DNA of 64,000 nt from Diplosphaera chodatii (taxonomy: Eukaryota > Chlorophyta > Trebouxiophyceae > Prasiolales > Stichococcaceae), in the NCBI GenBank assembly GCA_032358165.1, contig JAALGY010000041.1, forward strand, positions 3,038,001-3,102,000, read 5' to 3'. The stretch's first letter is position 1. The number at the start of each line of letters is the position of its first letter. Below are positions 1 to 13,185 of the stretch, one piece after another. Both the position numbers and the translations under genes were made by a program. The notes under the pieces are model-generated. The model saw only the letters and a list, made by a program, of their open reading frames with translations. It did not search any database and had not been told where the DNA came from.

Positions 1-3000
1 TTTGCTCTGTCAGGTTTGCTATGCCTTCCAGCCTGTGCACGTCCTCAGGGGTTATCATTGCTGCTTTGCAGTCAGCGGCGTGGGATGATCATGGAGTACT
101 GGTGTACACGACGCTGAACCACATCAAGTACTGCCTGCCCAATGGTGACTCGGGCATCATCCGCACGCTGGATGTGCCTGTGTACATCACCCAGGTGTGG
201 CCTGCTGCACTGCAAATTGTCACCTGTCCTTGCATGCTCAAAACCATCCGCCCAAGACCGGTATGAGTGGTCCCAGCTTCGTGTTGTGCTGCAGGTCATC
301 GGCAATGTCATTCACTGCCTCGACAGGGATGGCAAGAACAGGCAGCTGCAGGTGCAACAAATTTCGATGCATCAAAAGCAGAGACCTTTCCATTGCTGTG
401 TCGTCACAGCAGACGGCGCAAGCTCAAGATAAGGGCGTGTCTCCCGCAGACACCAGATACGGATGTCACACGTGCAGGTGGACACGACCGAGTACATGTT
501 CAAGCTGGCGCTGCTGCAGCGGAAGTTCGACACAGTGCTCGCGATGATCCGCGGCGCCGGGCTGACAGGCCAGTCCATCATCGCGTACCTGCAGCAGAAG
601 GGCTTCCCAGAGGTGGCGCTGCACTTTGTGCGGGACGAGCGGACACGCTTCAACCTGGCCATCGAGTGCGGCAACATCGAAGTCGCGCTACAGTCAGCAC
701 AGGTGACATTTTTGGTGTGTGTGACAGCGCGGTCATTTATGACTATTGAATGCCTGTGCGCCCTCTGCCCAGTTGGTGAATGGCATGATAATCCTCAACA
801 CGGACCATGTGCAGGAGCTGGATGAGAAGGACACCTGGTACCAGCTGGGTGTGGAGGCATTGCGGCAGGGCAACCATCAGATCGTGGAGTTCTCCTACCA
901 GAAGACCAAGAACTTCGAGCGGCTGTCCTTCCTGTACCTCATCACAGGTGTGCTGCGGTAGTCAGCGTGTCGAGGAAAGCGCCTGCCGCTGTCTTTGAAT
1001 ACCAGAATGGTGCTTATATCTTGTGGCTGCTTAAACATTTGGCATGTGCTCCTCACTGCAGGCAACCTGGAGAAGCTGGGCAAGATGCTGAAGATTGCAG
1101 AGATGCGGTCGGACCAGATGGGCCGCTTCCACAACGCCCTGTACCTCGGCGACGTGCGCGAGCGCTTCCGCATCCTGGAGGAGTCAGGTGCAACTCTACA
1201 CAATGCGGAGTCGTGTGCAAGCTGCTGCAAGGTTGCCGTGGAATGATGCGGTGGCATAGTCCCTCGTGCCCAGTGAGCGGCCTGATGTTGACATACTTAC
1301 TTCATCCTGCAGGTCAGCTGGCGCTTGCGTATGTGACTGCCAAGACGCACGGCCTGGAGGAAGAGGCAGCCCGCGTAGCGGAGTCCCTTGGCGAGGGGCA
1401 CCTGCCGCAGGTCGACACCAGCGCGCCGCTGCTGCTGCCGCCGACGCCCATCCTGAAGGAGGACAACTGGCCGCTGCTGACCGTGACCAAGGGCTTCTTC
1501 GAGAACCTGGCGCAGCAAGGTACTGATGTCCAACCACCGGCGTCTGCATAGACAGCTGACACACATCGCTGCCTCTTGGGCCGTGTGCTGCAGCCGCCCT
1601 TCATCGACAACAAACAGAGGTGGGCATGCTACAGTGACTGGTCGCTATGCCACATGACGCCATGACATGCCGTCTAAAGCTGCGGAGGGCGGCGGCGCGC
1701 CGGCAGCGGACATGGAGGAGGTGGACATGGACGGCGTGGGCGACGCATGGGGCGATGACGACGGCCTGGACCTGGGCGGCGACGTGGAGACGCCCGCCAT
1801 CGGCGATGAAGACATGGACGGCCTGGACGGCGAGGAGGGCGATGAGGAGGAGGGCGGCTGGGAGATGGAGGTGCGCCCCCACCCCTGCTCTTAGCAGCAT
1901 TTGCACTGCGCCGCTGTGTTGCTGTCCGCCAGCCTTGTCGCCTGGCTGCTCAGCGTACTGCGGACTCATCAGCCTGCAGTTATGCACATGTGTGGGTCAG
2001 TTGATCATCTACACGTCTGAGTTGGGCGCTGGCAATGCGCAGGACCTGGAGCTGCCGCCAGAGGCAGTGATGCCAGAGGCGGCCGCCGGTGAGCGCGCAC
2101 CCTTTGCGGCGCCCACGCCCGGCACCACGCCGCAGAACCGGTGGCTGCAAAAGTGCAGCCTGGCGGCGGAGCACGCCGCAGCCGGTGACTTCAGCTCCGC
2201 CATGCGGCTGCTGGAGAGGTATGCTGCTCCGCATCGCTTGTTCAGCTCCAGTGGTCCCCTACTCTGCTAGAGTTGACCATCATTTTGAGGACAAGTGCTT
2301 TGCGCCAAGCGAGCTGCCGGCTGGTGCATGACTCGTCTCTTGCCCGCAATGCAGGCAAGTGGGCGTGGTCAACTTCGAGCCGCTCAAGCCATACTTCCTG
2401 GAGCTGGCGGCCGGCGCATCAGCCACGCTGCCACTGCTGCCGGGCGTGCCGCCGCTGGCCGTGTCTCTGGACCGCAACTGGAGTAGCGATGCCGGCGCGA
2501 CCCCGCCCACAGCCCCAGCCCTGGTAAGCACGTGTATTGTGGCATTTGTACCTGTGCTTGCTGACGCTTTCATTGCTGGCATTCAGGGGCATGTTGCAGA
2601 GCTTCTGTGCAGCCTGCACACTAGTTTTGGGTCCTCCTGGATCGCAAGCAGCGCTGCTGTGACTGCAGGTGTACAACCTGACGGGCTTGGAGGACCTGCT
2701 GAAGAAGGGGTACAGGAGCGTGACGGAGGGCAAGTTCAACGATGCCCTGTCGCGCTTCAACGCCATCCTGCATATCATCCCGCTGCTGGTGGTGGACACC
2801 CGGCGCGAGGTGGACGACGTGAAGGAGCTGCTCGGCATCGCCAAGTGCGCCATCTGCTTAAGGCTCCTGATGTTGATGACTACCGTCACCGCTGCAATGG
2901 CTCACTGCAGCTCTGAGCACGGACAGCTGGAGTCACACTGCCAACCATGCACATGCACATCTACAAAGCCACTCCTGTATTGCCAAACTCGAGCACTGGG

Positions 3001-3875
3001 CATTCTGGGCAGTAAAGCTTCTGCTTTTCTTTGTAGGGAGTACAACATTGCGCTGCGTACTGAGCTGGCGCGCAAGCAGACAGGCGCAGACAACGTGAAC
3101 CGGGCCGCAGAGCTCGCCGCATACTTTACGCATGCCAAGCTGCAGCCGATGCATCAGGTGAGCGTATGCAGTCGTCAGCAGATCGCTGGTTGCTCCTCGA
3201 GTACCTGCGAAGATGTCTCGTTGCTAGATCCTGTAAGCATGGCAGGCATGGGCATTGACATGGGTGCAATGCTGTTGCCCTTGCAGGCACTGAGCCTGCG
3301 GAACGCCATGTCTATGTTCTACAAGATCAAGAACTTCAAGACATGTGCCACTTTTTGCCGCCGCCTGTTGGAGCTCAACCCCAGCGCCCAGGTGTGTATC
3401 AACGACCACCATGGCCTGGAACATTCTATGCACTCAGCTGTGCATCCTGTTGCATGCTGCTGGAATGTCCGCGAACCCTGCTGTGCTGCTGTACTGCAGA
3501 CAGCTCAGAAGGCGCGGCAGGTGCTTGCGGCATGCGAGAAGACGCCGACAGATACTGTTCAGCTGAACTATGACCCGCTGAACCCCTTCGACATCTGCTC
3601 CATCACATTCACGCCCATCTACAGGGGCAACAAGTGAGTGACATGTGCATTCGGTTATGCCGACTGTTTCGTGGCACTATCGTGCTCGCGCACAAGCAGC
3701 TCAAGGTAATTGCAAGCTGATTTGTCTGCTTGTCATCTGCAGGTTTGTATCAGACCCATACACGGGTGCACGATTCCAGCCATCGTGTGAGGGCCAAGTC
3801 AGCCCTGTGGGCGACCTTGCACGCATTGGTGCGGATGTGTCGGGCCTGGTATGTAGCCCGACCCAGCTGCGATGA
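1..3875 (+). CDS. COPA: Coatomer subunit alpha (alpha-COP), 3' part, partial at left edge
   Basis: The C-terminal half of the COPI coat subunit alpha, the vesicle coat for Golgi-to-ER retrieval, is read across about a dozen exons. Exons give [19 protein letters not shown] (from 72), [18 protein letters not shown] (about 296), [18 protein letters not shown] (478), the helical-solenoid segment [20 protein letters not shown] (about 570), [20 protein letters not shown] (about 870), [15 protein letters not shown] (about 1467), an acidic Asp/Glu/Gly linker (1667-1870), AMRLLER (about 2200), [17 protein letters not shown] (about 3333) and [16 protein letters not shown] (3588-3635). The last exon, from about 3743, ends [10 protein letters not shown] and stop. 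Order and wording match alpha-COP throughout. The N-terminal WD40 propeller lies outside the window. No frame breaks were seen that introns do not explain. Confidence 0.95.
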
Positions 3876-4422
3876 CAGTGCTGATTTGAATGTGACGCTT
3901 GTGGGAAGAAACTACACATCAGCAACACTCGCAGTACGGTGTTCTGCCGCGCATTGCATGGGACCCTGTAAAGGCTTGCTGTTTCTCGATCCGAAATGCA
4001 TCTTGCAACAGCATGAGGTTGACCATCATCAGTGCACTCAAGGAGCGCCGGCAGGTTGACGGGCTGCAGCTGTGCAAAGCGAGCTACCATTACCCGTGGG
4101 CAACAGAAAGTGCGAGGCACGTGCTGCCACATCATCACTCGCGCCTGACGGATCGCGATGCCTGGAATGCTGTGATTTGCCAAGAGCTGCGGATATCTTC
4201 GCTGTTGCTTGCTGGTGGTCGTAACCGCGGTGCTGCTCCGTGTACAGAAAGGAACGGTTCCATATTTCAATGGCCATCAGATCGCTATATCAGCATCGAT
4301 CTGAGCTACTTCAGGTTGAAGGCAGGGAGGAAAGCTGCTGACGTAGTGCACAACCTGTTTATCTTCGCTTTGACGTCTCGCCTGTGTTCACCATGTGATG
4401 TGGCACATGAACGTGCGCCACA
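3876..4422. other. Intergenic, COPA 3' side and sorting nexin 5' side
   Basis: No convincing gene is seen. A TGTAA element at 3967-3971, 92 bases after the COPA stop, fits the green-algal polyadenylation signal. The rest would hold the sorting nexin promoter and 5' UTR. Open frames here show no protein-like composition. Confidence 0.5.
3967..3971 (+). promoter_or_regulatory. Polyadenylation element TGTAA behind COPA
   Basis: TGTAA is the usual poly(A) signal in green algae. It lies 92 bases after the COPA stop codon. A five-base motif can occur by chance. Confidence 0.45.
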
Positions 4423-7400
4423 ATGGAAGCAGCAGACGGGGCCCGTGCTGATGCTCAGCCGCAGCCCGTTGGTCCGCGCTTCGTGGTGGAGTACACACTG
4501 CAGCGGCTTGCCATCTTCGGCGCGGTCGTGCTGGGCGTGGCATGGCTGCTATCAAGTGAGTCTGCAACCGCACCGCACCCGTCCTGGCCACCGGCTTGTA
4601 GCTTCGTTGTGGCAGCAGCAGCAGGCATGGCGAGCAGTCACAGGTATTTGCATAACATCGCGATGACCCTATGCGCCACAGGGACCAGCGGCAGCCTATG
4701 GCTGAACATCCCCGCATCAATGGTGGTGGTTGGCGCACTGACATGGGCCACATTCGGCAGCGGCAGCCTTGGGCAGACGGGCAGTGGCGGCAGCTGGCGC
4801 ACGCGCAGGGTTGACGGCCATCGCGTGTCGCAAAGCTGGAAGCTGCCAGGCAGTGCTGCCGGCACACAGAAGGCGGATGCACGGTGGCGAGACAAAGTGC
4901 GCGCCCCCCTGGTGGAGCACGCCTGGGAAACGCTCTGCGGCAGCATCCTTCAGGAGGTGAGTAGGGACATGGCCCTGCACCGCCCGCATGGTTGGCTGCA
5001 GTGCAGCATGCCTGATCCTGGGGCGACACACCTTGCCATTGCCAACATTGAAGCAACCCTGGGTAGCAGGTCAACCCATGTCGGATGATGATGCTTGTAT
5101 GTGTGCTCTCCTCTGCAGTTTGTCTACGATACCTGGTACTCGTACCTCACCCCAGACCGAGAGTTTCCCGCTGACATCCGCCGGGCGCTCAACAGTGCCT
5201 TTGGCGAGCTGTCTGCGAGGGCTCGCCATGTGGACCTCCGCGCTGTGCTCCGGTGCACATCACGCTGGCATCACGAGTTGCTGCCTCTGACTGCAGTCTC
5301 TGCACGAAGCACGTACGGGCAACCACATATGAAGTCAGAGCCGGCATTTCTTCATGCACGTGGGTTGTGACAGTCTGGTTTTGGTTGTGCCATAGGGACA
5401 TCTCGGAGCTCGTCATGGAGCAGATTGACCTGTTCCGGTACACGCGGGAGAGCATCCAACGAGCAAGAGCGCCGGTGAGGAGCCGCTTTGTAGCCGCCAG
5501 GAGGAATGCCACACGTGTACCTGTGAGCAAAGTGTTGCAGGCTGGCACATGTCTGCACGAATGGTGGCAGCATCTGATGCATCAGCACGTGACGCCTTGC
5601 AGGGCGCACCGGTGCTTGAGATGTCGTCCGCGGCGTGGGACCGTGCGCTGCAGCAGGACATGAAGGCGGAGGGCAACCTGCACCCGGCGCTCTGCACGCC
5701 CGACGGGCACTACCAGGTGGGCCTGCTTGGCGCCGCTGCCAGGCCAGAGCCTGGCAGCGCAGGGCTGCTGCGGCCGGCGGCTCGGGTTCTTGCTGTCCTG
5801 TGCAGCACATGCCTTGAAGCTGCCAGGCCAGCATGACCATGTGCTTGAGCCTCTGCACCAGGTCATCCGGATGGTGTCGGAGGGCCTGGCCGCCTTCGTG
5901 CTGGACCGCAGCGACAGCAGCAAGACCATGATCCGCTCAATCGCTCGCGAGCTGCTGGGATCCTGTGTGCTGCGCAACCTCATGTTCTACTTCACCCCTT
6001 ACACCATCAACAAGGTGCTGAGAGGGCATGTGTGGCTGGGCACCTACACATAGGCACTCCGCAACCAGGTGGCACGTTGTGTCATGACCTCCACCATGAC
6101 TTGCCACTGCGCCCCTGCAGCTGGTGTTGGGGCTGCTGCAGCAGCAGGAGGTGGCAGAGAAGAAACGCAACGCTGAGATGGAGCAGGAGCAGCGCCGGCT
6201 TGTGACGTCTGCTAAGAGCGAGTCAATGAAAGGTGAGCATCATTTCTGTCAACCATCAATGTGCAGCAGCTCATGGTGCCAGCCGCTTCATGACTATTGT
6301 CAGGTGGGACGTTTTGAAGGTCGGCAATCCACGCATGCCACTGGTGGTGCTTGAAACATATATACTACACGTGCGCTTGTGCCTGGTAGGGCACTATGAC
6401 TTCGAGCAGCGGCTGCGTGCAAACATCGAGTCGGAGAAGATGTCGGCAGCGCAGCAGCGCGCCAGCAAACGCGAGGCACGCGAGCGCCTGACAGCGTCCG
6501 CCGCGCATCGGCGCGATGGCAGCGGCGCCAGCACTGCTGTCACCAGCCCTGGCACGCCGGTAGGAACTGGCCACATGCACAGCGGCAAAGATTCATGTGT
6601 GTCCGCACTGAACTGGTGATCCCAATCGTTCAGGGGTCGTCAGGCTTACAAGCTTGGCTGCAATGCCCTTCTGAGGGTTACAGTTCAGGGCATGCAGCGC
6701 CTGAGCACTCTCGGTGGGCAATCCTTGCAGGACGAGGGGTTGACAGACGGGTATGGTAGCGAGGCATCAGCAGTCAAAGCCTTACCGGGTGCAACTGCTG
6801 CTGGGGCCACACCTGCGATGCTGCAGCTTGGGGCGGAGCCAGATCAGAGGCTGACACCTCCGGAAGCGTACATGCAGGTGTGTGAGCTATTGAATGCATG
6901 CTATGGTGGAATGCAGACCGTCCCATGTATGCAATGCACACCGATTAGCTGGCAAAATTCACCATTGACAAACCTCTCCACTGGCTGCAGGCAGCAGCAG
7001 AGGCGGCGCTGGCAGATGTCGCGTTGAAAGGCGAGCGGATGGCAAGGAGCTCACAGATGGGGGCGCAGGGTGCTGCGGGTGTGATGGCTGCTGTGGGCCA
7101 TGAAATTGCCGATGAGCTGCGGTACGCATGCGCATCACAGGCCACCATAAATGCCACCCTCCGTACTAACCGTCACATTCATGGAGCTTGCATGCAAATT
7201 CCATCACGCTTCCTACTTCTCTGGCTGACACCCACAAGCTAACGAGCCGCTGAATTGGGGTTCTATGCACATGACCACAGGCATCCCACTGAGCCGGCCA
7301 TCAGCCGAGGCACAACAGAGGATGAGGAAGCACACTGTGGGCACCTTCGCACGCCGCGGAATGGCGATGAGCCGCTGTCTCGGGCGGATCTGGAGCATGT

Positions 7401-10400
7401 GCACCGCTTTATTGGCCGGCCCCGTGCCAAGGTGTGCAACCGTAAAGCAGCTCAACGCCTTGCTTGGGCAATGGCAGGCATGGTGTGGAAGGGACACCTT
7501 TCGTCCAGTCCACTTGAGGGTCAGACCAAAGTGAGGTGACTTTGTGACATGGTGGTGTTTTCACAGGTTGTGGCAGCCGAGCTCACAACAGGCGGCTCGA
7601 AGGACATCGTGATGTTCGTGATCAGGGTGGCGGATGACACTGGCGAGTGGACCATCGCTCGCCGCTTTCGGCACTTTGAGTCTGTGCACCGCTCCCTTCG
7701 CGGGTGGGCCACTGTTAGACGGTGCAACAGGCTTGTACATCAGTGGGACGAAAGTGTCATGTGTGATATGGCCAAACCTGCATGAAAGGTTGTTACAATT
7801 GAGTCATTGAAGGTATCAGCTAACCGTGCTGATGCACTTGTAGCTATCCGTCCTACAAGCTGAAGCTGCCGCCCAAGCGGATCTTCTTCCATGCGGTGAG
7901 CGCCGACTTTGTGGAGGAGCGGCGCGAGCAGCTGGACACCTACCTGCGGGCACTGCTTGGCGACCCCAACCTCTGCCGTGAGCTCCTTCCAATTCTTCCG
8001 CCAATAGGGCTGTATGATTGAATACAGCAAGCTGGCAATGAGCGGCTGCAGACACCCACACTGAGAGGGGGAGCTGGGGTGTGCAGTACAACAGGAGCAG
8101 CATTTGCCCTGCAGGTGTCAGCGAGGTGTGGCAGTTTCTGTCACCCTGGTCGGACATGTACGACCTGGAGGACGATGGCTCCTTCCTGCGGGCTGTCGGC
8201 ACGGGAATTGGCACTGCCAAATTCAATGTCAAGCGGTTTGTAGGCGACATCGGCAACGAGATAGAGGTGTGCTCCCTGGAAATCTCACTGCTGTTGTGCG
8301 CTGTTGCTCCATGCTTGGCCCAGGCTGCATCGTTCAACTGTGCTGCTCGACTCTTGTACCCAGCTTGCACACACAATACTCTGCCACACACGTGATGGCT
8401 CGCAAGGGTCTCGTGTCCAGGTGAAGCGGAAGAGGAGTGTGGCAGCACTTGCACGGGGTCTGGCGCCCCCGCCAGAGCTGCCACCCGGGATCACCCTGCA
8501 GTCACGCTCCCGTAGTAGCAAGGTATGGCGCTGTACTTCATGAACTTCTCATATTCGCCTCCCGATGCCCACGAACGCTGCCAGTACCGACCATCCGATC
8601 CTTCGGCACTCAATTCAGCCACGAACGAACGGCTTCAATATTCAGCAAACAGCAAGCATGGTGCAGCCTGTTCTCAGCCAGCACGCTGCTTGCTGCATCA
8701 CAGAACCTGAACGTGATGGCCAGCGGAGGCAGTGGCAGCAGACTGCAGGACCGGCGCGCCAGCAGCGTCAGCAGCAGCCCCACGCGCGGCGGCGAGAACC
8801 GGTCTGGCTCGCCACCTCTGCCAGGTGCGCCCTCCGTCACCAGTCAGCGCCTTCTCGACTCATTTGGCTTGGCATCGCGGAGATAATTTGTCTCTGAAGC
8901 CACAAAAAGGGCTCGCTCGTTACTGCCAACATTCGTGCGCACTGCACATCACACTGCTCGACACATCTGTCCTTCTGCAGGCTCAGGGCCTTCTAGCCAG
9001 CGCAGCATGAACGCAGGCACTGCGGGCCGCATCGACTCCATTAGCTACAACACCTCAGCAGTGCGCATCTCCTGCACATGCCTTGACTTCACCATGTGCA
9101 CTTTGGGTGCATACCGTGCTTATCCGCCTGTCAGTGTTGCCGCTTGCTGGTCAGTCAGGTCGCAACACGTTCTCCTTGTGGCAGGTGCAGTCTCCCAGCC
9201 CTGCGCCAGCGGTGTCAGACGCCCCTGGCAGCACTGCAGACCAGCCCAGCGGCAGCGCAGTGGCCCAGGTGCCTGCAAAGCCAGGCATGCCCAATGGCGG
9301 CAGCAGCACCACCTCAGCCAGTGCTGGTGGCAGCAGCGCTGCGAAGACAGCAGGCTCTGCCGCTATGGTCTCCAGGTCCGGCACAGCTTACGGTGCCACG
9401 GCCCCTGGGGTCATCTATGGCAGCGGTCCCAACAGTGGTGGCGTGTGGCAGCGTTCCAACAGCCTGGTTTCAGGCGTTGCACAGGTGCCCGTGCTAGCCT
9501 CGCAGCAAGCCTTGCAAGCATAGCCTGTATCAAGCACGGAAAATGCCGAGAACATGGCCATCACTGGTGGTGAGGCACTCTTAATGAAACCCTTTCGATC
9601 TCCATTGTGTCAGACACCCGAGTGCTGCACCACCTTTGCATGGTATGGACATGCATATCGCCGCTGCAGCGTGCCGGGAGCATCACAGACGATGTCGGGG
9701 GCCTGGCAAAGCGCGCCGCCAGCGCCACCGTCGGGCAGGGCGCCTCAATGGTGGGGGGCACTGCCTCGCTGCTGCAGCGCGCCGGCAAGAGCGCGACGGC
9801 CGGCGCCCGCAACATGGCGTCCTCTCTGCGCCAGGTGGAATTCCTGCATGCCTGGACCTGCCCTGGCTTTGCTACCGAGGCAGGCATGGTGCCACCAAGC
9901 TAATTAAGCCAGCTAAGTCATCATTGCTCTGTGCAAGGCAGAAACAGTTTTCACTGCTGTACAAATACCGTTCTGTTGGTGCAGCCTGATGGCGGCAGCA
10001 AAAGCGGGCGCAGCTCACCAGAGCCCTCGCAGCGTGCTGCCGGCGCCGCAGCAGCACCAGCCACGCCCTCGAACGCTGAGGCTGCGCAGCCATGGACCAC
10101 GTGGAATGACAGAGGCTCGTCCTCAGCACCTGCGCACAGCGGGGATGTGCAGGACAATGGCCCACGCCCAGACACCGATGCTGGTGCAGGTGGACATCGG
10201 GATCTTAACTCCCACTTGCCAATCCTCGTCTGCAGACGCATGGTCCACCGGCTGCAGTAAGCAAGCCCATCAAATATGCCGTTGAACGCCGCTGGTTGAG
10301 GACTTGCAATGAGCTTGCACCATGACAGCAGGCGACGGAGGGCATCTGGAATGTGGTATGGCGCCCCGCACGAACAGCATGCCGGGCGGCAACCTGCACG

Positions 10401-12001
10401 CCGTGGACAAGTCCGCGCTCAAGCCCGAGCGCTCCGCAAGGGTAGGCAGCAGGGTGCTTGTTGCATAAACGGCAGCAATGGAGTCGGTCCTCTGGACCCA
10501 CTTGTTCTCGGCGCGATGCGAAGCTCTATGCGCTGCCACTGTGTGTCCTGAGCCCGACCCTGCACCAGTGATGGAGCTCGTCCCGGGGCACTCACCCTGC
10601 CTTGCACGCGGCAGGAGGGGGAGGGCGGCGGGGTGGGCGGCCTGGACTGGGAGGACAGCGCCGGCATCAGCGCCCCGCTGTACGACATCGTGGACGTGGT
10701 CTTCGAGCTGGGCTCCCGCGGCTTCTTCCGGCGGCAGGTGCTGCCGCACATTTACTGATGTTGATGCACAGCCCGCGGTGCTCTCACACGACATCCGTTG
10801 CCTCTGATGGCAGTGAGGTCCACCACACTGCTCCACGACCGCTGTGCCAACAGCGCGCCAACGCCCTCTTGACCAGGCAATGCTGCCCGCAGATCTATGC
10901 GGTGGGGCGGCAGGCGCTGTCGCTGGTGGCGGGCGGCGCCATCGACGTGTTCCTGCTGGGGCAGCTGCGCCTGCTGCGGCAGGTGCGCCGCTCGCCGCAG
11001 GACTCAGCCCTGCTCATCACAGTTTCCGTGACAGTTTCCGGCCCTGCCATGATTGCAGCTATCCGGTTGCTTGAACGACAGCCGATATGTCGCATGCCCT
11101 AGGAGCACACCCTGGCGCGCGCCATCCATGCCATCCAGGCAGCGCTGTGGCCCGGCGGCACCTGGTTCATGTACCGCCCCGAGTACCCTCGCCTCAAGGT
11201 GCTTGTCCCACGTCGTCTCGGCGGCTTGAGTGCAGGAGCATTGGTTGCCCCACAGTGCTGCAATGCCTCGTGCTGAAGGCAAACCCTTCGCAACGCACAA
11301 GGCGTCAGGCTGGCAAACTTGGAGTTTCTGAGATCAATGTTCTTGGAAGGACAGTGCACAGCCCCGAAGTCACTGGCTGACACCATCACAGCGAACAAGG
11401 ATACACAGGCGACCAGGCCGGAAGGCAACCTCCTGCCCGGCTGTGCTATGCAAGGATGCCCAACCGCTGCTGAGGTGTGAGGCATCCTGTGTGCGCAGCG
11501 GGAAGGCACGCCGGCGGAGCTGGCGATGCGGCCGGAGGACTTTCTGACGGATTTCACGCCGCCGCCCATCGACGAGGACGAGATCCGGGAGGCGCTGGCA
11601 GCGGCGCTCAAGAACCGCGCGCCGCCCGCCCTCATCCGGCTCGTTGGGCGCCAGGCGTACAGCAGGTGGGCGGGGTTCTGTCTGACGGACACTGAGACCG
11701 CGCCTGCAAGGGGCACCATGGTCAGTGCATGCCGTGCAGCATGACCAAGTCAGTCACGTTCAGCCCACACTGCATGGTGGCTCTGCTTTGCGGATGAGTG
11801 AGCGCCCCGCGGCATGCAGTTGGGAGTGAGCTGACGTGTGGTGCCCCCTGCTGCTGCAGCGGCGTCCAGGACATGTTCGACATGCTGCAGAGCCCGACCT
11901 TCGTGCTGCAGCTGGGCTACGGCATCCTGGAGATCTGCTGCGTCAACGTGTTCCCAGAGATGAAGGCGCTGTTCCGGCAGATGGAGCACGGCGTGAACTA
12001 G
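4423..12001 (+). CDS. Sorting nexin with PXA, PX and Nexin_C domains, membrane-anchored
   Basis: A long many-exon gene for a phosphoinositide-binding endosomal or ER-contact protein. The ATG at 4423 begins MEAADGARADAQ and is followed by two hydrophobic segments (LAIFGAVVLGVAWLL, IPASMVVVGALTWATFG). The PXA domain follows: FVYDTWYSYLTPDREFP (5119), DISELVMEQIDLFRYTRESI (about 5398) and FVLDRSDSSKTMIRSIAREL into NLMFYFTPYTINK (5895-6015). The PX domain starts about 7567, with the phosphoinositide motif RRFRHFESVH (about 7662) and LKLPPKRIFF (about 7862). After a Ser/Gly/Ala-rich stretch (8700-10250) comes Nexin_C: APLYDIVDVVFELGSRGFF (10672), ALSLVAGGAIDVFLLGQLRL (10915), AALWPGGTWFMYRP (about 11140), FVLQLGYGILEICCVNVFP (11901). 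Order matches plant PX-associated-domain proteins and animal SNX13/14/25; I see no RGS domain. Exons in the 8700-10440 linker are the least certain. Confidence 0.88.
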
Positions 12002-12411
12002 GCGGTGCAACGCAATGAACAATGTGAACCCCTTGGACGTGTCATGCTTTGTGCACAGCATCCTTGATGGCATGCAGCGGCGCAGATAGCGATGTAGCGG
12101 CATTGCCTCTAGCAGAATTGGAGTAATGTTCAGTGACCAGACCCTGAGGTGCTTATAGCTGCATCAGCACCCTTTCCCCGGTCCAAGCGACGGTTGCTGA
12201 TCGATGGATTGACTCCCACTCACCGGTTCAGCCGAGCCCGCAATTCAGCATTTAGATCATCTGTAATTGACACTTCGACGACCCCCTTGCCACTGCCGAA
12301 CCAGGCCAGCGGTGCGCACTCGCAAGCTAACTGACCATCGCGCGCACATACACCAGCCACCAGCATCGCAAAGTACCTTCACCACAGACGCCGTGACCTC
12401 AGACTCACACA
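12002..12411. other. Intergenic, sorting nexin 3' side and SDR 5' side
   Basis: No gene seen. TGTAA at 12262-12266 lies about 260 bases after the sorting nexin stop. The remaining 150 bases before the ATG at 12412 must hold the SDR promoter and leader. Confidence 0.5.
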
Positions 12412-13185
12412 ATGGGTGGCGACGATGAGTACTCCAAGGTGGGGCTAACCGCCCGCGGCGAGATGCTGAAGGGCAAGTGGGCGCTCATCACTGGCGCCTC
12501 GCGGGGCGTGGGGTGGACGATCGCAGAGAAGTTTGCCTCGGAGCAGGCCAACCTCATTCTGGTGGCGCGCTCCCAGAGCGACCTCGAAAAGCTGGCAGCG
12601 GAGCTGAAGGGCAAAGCCGGCGAGATCGACATCATGCCCACCGACATGAGCGACTCTGCGGCCATTGACCTCCTGGCCAAGGCGGTGCTGGAGAAGTACG
12701 GCGGCATCGACATCCTCGTCAACAACGCCGGCATCCTGGCAGCCAATGGCGACAGCCCCCTGGAGGGAGACCCCGATGAGTGGGACAAGCTGTTCAAGCT
12801 GAACGTGAGCGCGCCCCTGCGGCTGACGCGGCGCCTTGCTCCCTCCATCGTCGAGCGCAAGGGGGGTGCGATCATCAACACCGGCTCCATGGCGGCAGTG
12901 GCAGCAAACCCGGAGCAGTGCTCGTACGTGGCCACCAAGCACGCGCTGCTGGGCTTCTCCATCTCCGCGTTCGAGGTGCTGCGCCACCACGGCGTGAAGG
13001 TCTGCATCATCAACCCCGCGTACATCAACTCCTCGATGACGGCGGTCCGAACTGACGCCCACTTCGACAAAATGATCTACCCGGCGGACGTCGCCGAGGC
13101 CGCCATGCTGGTCATCCGCACCAGCTTCAACTGCTGTCCGACACAGATCTGGCTGCAGAACAACCCTGACATCATCCACAAGTGA
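12412..13185 (+). CDS. Short-chain dehydrogenase/reductase, intronless
   Basis: A complete 257-residue classical SDR in one exon. The cofactor-binding motif TGASRGVG lies near residue 27, NNAG near residue 104, catalytic serine in NTGSMAAVA (about 160) and the YxxxK pair in YVATKHALLGF (about 175). The VxIxNPAYI segment after the active site also fits the fold. Closest general type by eye is FabG-like 3-ketoacyl reductases, but the substrate cannot be told from sequence. The end, NNPDIIHK and stop, looks natural. It is the only fully intronless enzyme gene in a neighbourhood where genes have many introns, and it has strong C-ending codon bias. It is tail to tail with another SDR gene. Confidence 0.93.
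   Translation: MGGDDEYSKVGLTARGEMLKGKWALITGASRGVGWTIAEKFASEQANLILVARSQSDLEKLAAELKGKAGEIDIMPTDMSDSAAIDLLAKAVLEKYGGIDILVNNAGILAANGDSPLEGDPDEWDKLFKLNVSAPLRLTRRLAPSIVERKGGAIINTGSMAAVAANPEQCSYVATKHALLGFSISAFEVLRHHGVKVCIINPAYINSSMTAVRTDAHFDKMIYPADVAEAAMLVIRTSFNCCPTQIWLQNNPDIIHK

Noticed and set aside
2669..3637. 322-residue continuous open frame in the COPA region
   Set aside because: It reads through short introns in frame. Conserved COPA blocks alternate with non-conserved intron sequence, so it is not a single exon.
12445..13179. 244-residue minus-strand open frame antisense to the intronless SDR
   Set aside because: The plus-strand frame carries all SDR motifs; the antisense frame is open only because of high GC bias.
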